Shown piece after piece: positions 62,623 through 64,000 of a stretch of 64,000 bases of DNA. The stretch covers positions 86,757 through 150,756 of the forward strand of contig NZ_JADEWO010000011.1 of NCBI RefSeq assembly GCF_015207605.1, read 5' to 3'. The position numbers and the translations under genes were made by a program. The stretch comes from Oculatella sp. LEGE 06141. Lineage in GTDB: Bacteria; Cyanobacteriota; Cyanobacteriia; Elainellales; Elainellaceae. Every line of letters begins with the position of its first letter. The stretch's first letter is position 1. Below the pieces are notes generated by a model. It was not told the DNA's origin. It made no database searches and was given only the letters and a program-made list of their open reading frames with translations.

Positions 62623-63219
62623 CTACTCTAACTCTCGTCGGCCTTCTAATGCCCTTGCTAAAGTAACCTCATCGGCATACTCCAAGTCTCCCCCCATTGG
62701 TAAACCAAAAGCGATGCGGGTTACTTTGGTAAAGGGTTTCAACAATTGCCCCACATAAAGGGTTGTAGTGTCTCCCTCAACGCTGGGACTAATCGCCAAG
62801 ATGACTTCCTGGATCTTCTGTTGACTAATCCGCCGCACCAGCGGCGAGATGTGAAGCTGATCCGGCCCAATTCCATCCATTGGGGAAATTAAACCACCCA
62901 GGACGTGATATTTCCCTTTGTATTCGCGCGTTTTCTCCAGCGCAATGACGTCTCTAGAGTCTGCTACGACACAGACTGTATCCGGGTCGCGGCTGGGAGA
63001 ACGACAAATCTCGCAAACCGGATCGGCAGACAAATGAAAGCACACAGAACATAGCCCCACCTGCTGCTTTGCTTCCATCAACGCTTGAGCCAGGGCTTGT
63101 ACTTCTGTCTCCGGGCGTCTCAGAATGTGAAGCGCTAAGCGTTGTGCGGTTTTGGGGCCTACTCCGGGTAGGCGTTGTAGCTGCTCAATTAGTCGAGCTA
63201 AGGGACGTGCGTAAACCGT
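62623..63219 (-). CDS. recR: Recombination protein RecR, likely non-standard start codon
   Basis: A 198-residue RecR that works with RecO and RecF to load RecA at gaps. The N-terminal helix-hairpin-helix ([17 protein letters not shown]), the zinc site ([12 protein letters not shown]) and the Toprim domain ([16 protein letters not shown]) are all in one frame. However, no in-frame ATG, GTG or TTG precedes residue 45. The candidates are an ACG at 63219, 7 bases after GGAGG, and an ATT at 63225. A usual ATG start would give only 152 residues and lose the DNA-binding hairpin. The length with ACG matches the family. Confidence 0.85.
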   Translation of the reverse strand, partial: TVYARPLARLIEQLQRLPGVGPKTAQRLALHILRRPETEVQALAQALMEAKQQVGLCSVCFHLSADPVCEICRSPSRDPDTVCVVADSRDVIALEKTREYKGKYHVLGGLISPMDGIGPDQLHISPLVRRISQQKIQEVILAISPSVEGDTTTLYVGQLLKPFTKVTRIAFGLPMGGDLEYADEVTLARALEGRRELE

Positions 63220-63427
63220 TGGAATGCCTCCAGATGACTCATCTCAAACGTAGACCATTCAAATCATAGCGATTCTTGGTCACGAACGGTTTTATCAGGA
63301 AATGCTAACGAAGCGGGGCGATCGCCATTGCGTTGCTCAATTGCATCTTGCTTGCACGAAATAAGCTTAGTTAATGTAGAGGAGCTTAAGTTTGTTTTGT
63401 TCTAATCAAACCTCAACAGGCAGAAAA

Positions 63428-63733
63428 ATGAAACTTCTACCATTAGCCATTTCAGCGCTCTTCGGTACGATCGGATTTGCTGCTGCCGCTGAAGCCGATT
63501 CCTCACCGGGTGAGGCAGCTCAGCTTTTGATACCACAGGACGAGGCAACCTCGGAATTTGAGTACGATGCCGATCGCCTGGCCGAAATAGAAACACAGTT
63601 GAATCAGCGAACAGTTGCCCCCAACCAAACCCGAACCAACACTATCCGCTTGCCGAACGAATTGGGGTTACCAGAGAATATGTTGCTTATTGAAACCAAC
63701 GGTAACTTTGCCGTTGGCACAGAACTGGACTAG
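63428..63733 (+). CDS. Small exported hypothetical protein
   Basis: A 101-residue protein with a Sec signal peptide (MKLLPLAISALFGTIGFAAA, cleavage probably after AEA). The mature part is acidic (EFEYDADRLAEIETQLN) and ends RLPNELGLPENMLLIETNG. No cysteines and no recognised family. The ATG at 63428 precedes the signal; the frame is open 12 codons further to a TTG. It lies between recR and psbA and shares the terminator hairpin at 63811. Confidence 0.65.
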   Translation: MKLLPLAISALFGTIGFAAAAEADSSPGEAAQLLIPQDEATSEFEYDADRLAEIETQLNQRTVAPNQTRTNTIRLPNELGLPENMLLIETNGNFAVGTELD

Positions 63734-63810
63734 CCAGCGCTCTTTATTGTTGAAGCTCAACCGCAAAGAATGACCTCTGAATGCTCAAATGCTTAAGCAA
63801 TGACAGCTAC

Positions 63811-63838
63811 GCAAAAAGCGCCCCTTGTGGGGCGCTTT
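63811..63838 (-). terminator. Rho-independent terminator of psbA
   Basis: AAAGCGCCCC and GGGGCGCTTT form a 10-bp stem with loop TTGT, followed on the minus strand by a T run. It lies 36 bases after the psbA stop and 77 bases after the stop of the convergent small exported gene. Confidence 0.85.
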
Positions 63839-63873
63839 CAAGCTTAATCAACTATCGAAAGCATCTGCTTCGA

Positions 63874-64000
<127 letters not shown>

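Noticed and set aside
62623..63081. recR as a truncated pseudogene of 152 codons
   Set aside because: The missing N-terminal part is present in the same frame upstream; only the standard start codon is lacking.

Overview
This window is cyanobacterial chromosome. The evidence is the very frequent HIP1 octamer (GCGATCGC) in genes and spacers, the C-terminal end of psbA (photosystem II D1) at the right edge, a CpcT/CpeT phycobiliprotein lyase, a phycobiliprotein-like protein next to a phycobilisome linker, FtsH of the thylakoid type, and the cyanobacterial gene order fbp-tal-zwf-opcA. The repeat-rich spacers and the tal gene between fbp and zwf suggest a filamentous or Leptolyngbya/Nostoc-like lineage. 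Genus cannot be fixed from the sequence alone.

Layout. 0-9 kb: the 3' end of a YifB/ComM-like gene, DUF4912 and DUF2993 proteins, cdsA, cbiT, an Orn/Lys/Arg decarboxylase, ftsH and a secreted protein. 9-15.5 kb: gltX, two almost identical tRNA-Asp genes, an SDR, an AraC regulator with azlCD, and the cpcT-type lyase. 15.7-19.5 kb: a divergently arranged polar amino acid ABC importer and a DoxX protein. 20-27 kb: a Met-rich zinc-ribbon protein coupled to a membrane protein, the ATP-grasp / alpha-E / transglutaminase module, then a 1 kb repeat-filled spacer. 27-38 kb: DUF1361, murE with a glutaredoxin-like gene, cysH, sbcD, rlpA and ileS. 38-46.6 kb: a subtilase, a glycosyltransferase with an alpha-amylase, a GH10-like secreted protein and cbiA. 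46.7-53.7 kb: the carbon module opcA-zwf-tal-fbp, with pfkA divergent from it. 54-57.7 kb: an osmoprotectant ABC importer whose second permease lies on the other strand. 57.9-59.3 kb: the divergent phycobiliprotein/linker pair. 59.4-64 kb: csbD, a DegT-type aminotransferase, fetB, recR, a small secreted protein and psbA.

How parts work together. fbp, tal, zwf and opcA encode the oxidative pentose phosphate and Calvin-cycle branch point, and pfkA (glycolysis) reads away from the gene for its antagonist. cbiT and cbiA are two separate steps of cobamide synthesis. Two ABC importers, for polar amino acids and osmoprotectants, each have subunits on both strands. The cpcT-type lyase and the phycobiliprotein/linker pair add light-harvesting functions outside the usual cpc and apc operons.

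Non-coding structure is unusually rich. There are at least four copies of a MITE-like element (family A) with GAGGATG-type ends, three of them in perfect 3-bp TNA target duplications. A second family (B, three copies) has partly similar ends. Helically phased short repeats lie upstream of the cpcT-type gene and of the osmoprotectant genes, and some terminator-like palindromes are centred on HIP1. The most interesting points are the phycobiliprotein/linker pair, the repeat families, and recR, whose full reading frame can only begin at a non-standard codon. No CRISPR array, intact insertion sequence, rRNA or recognisable riboswitch was seen.
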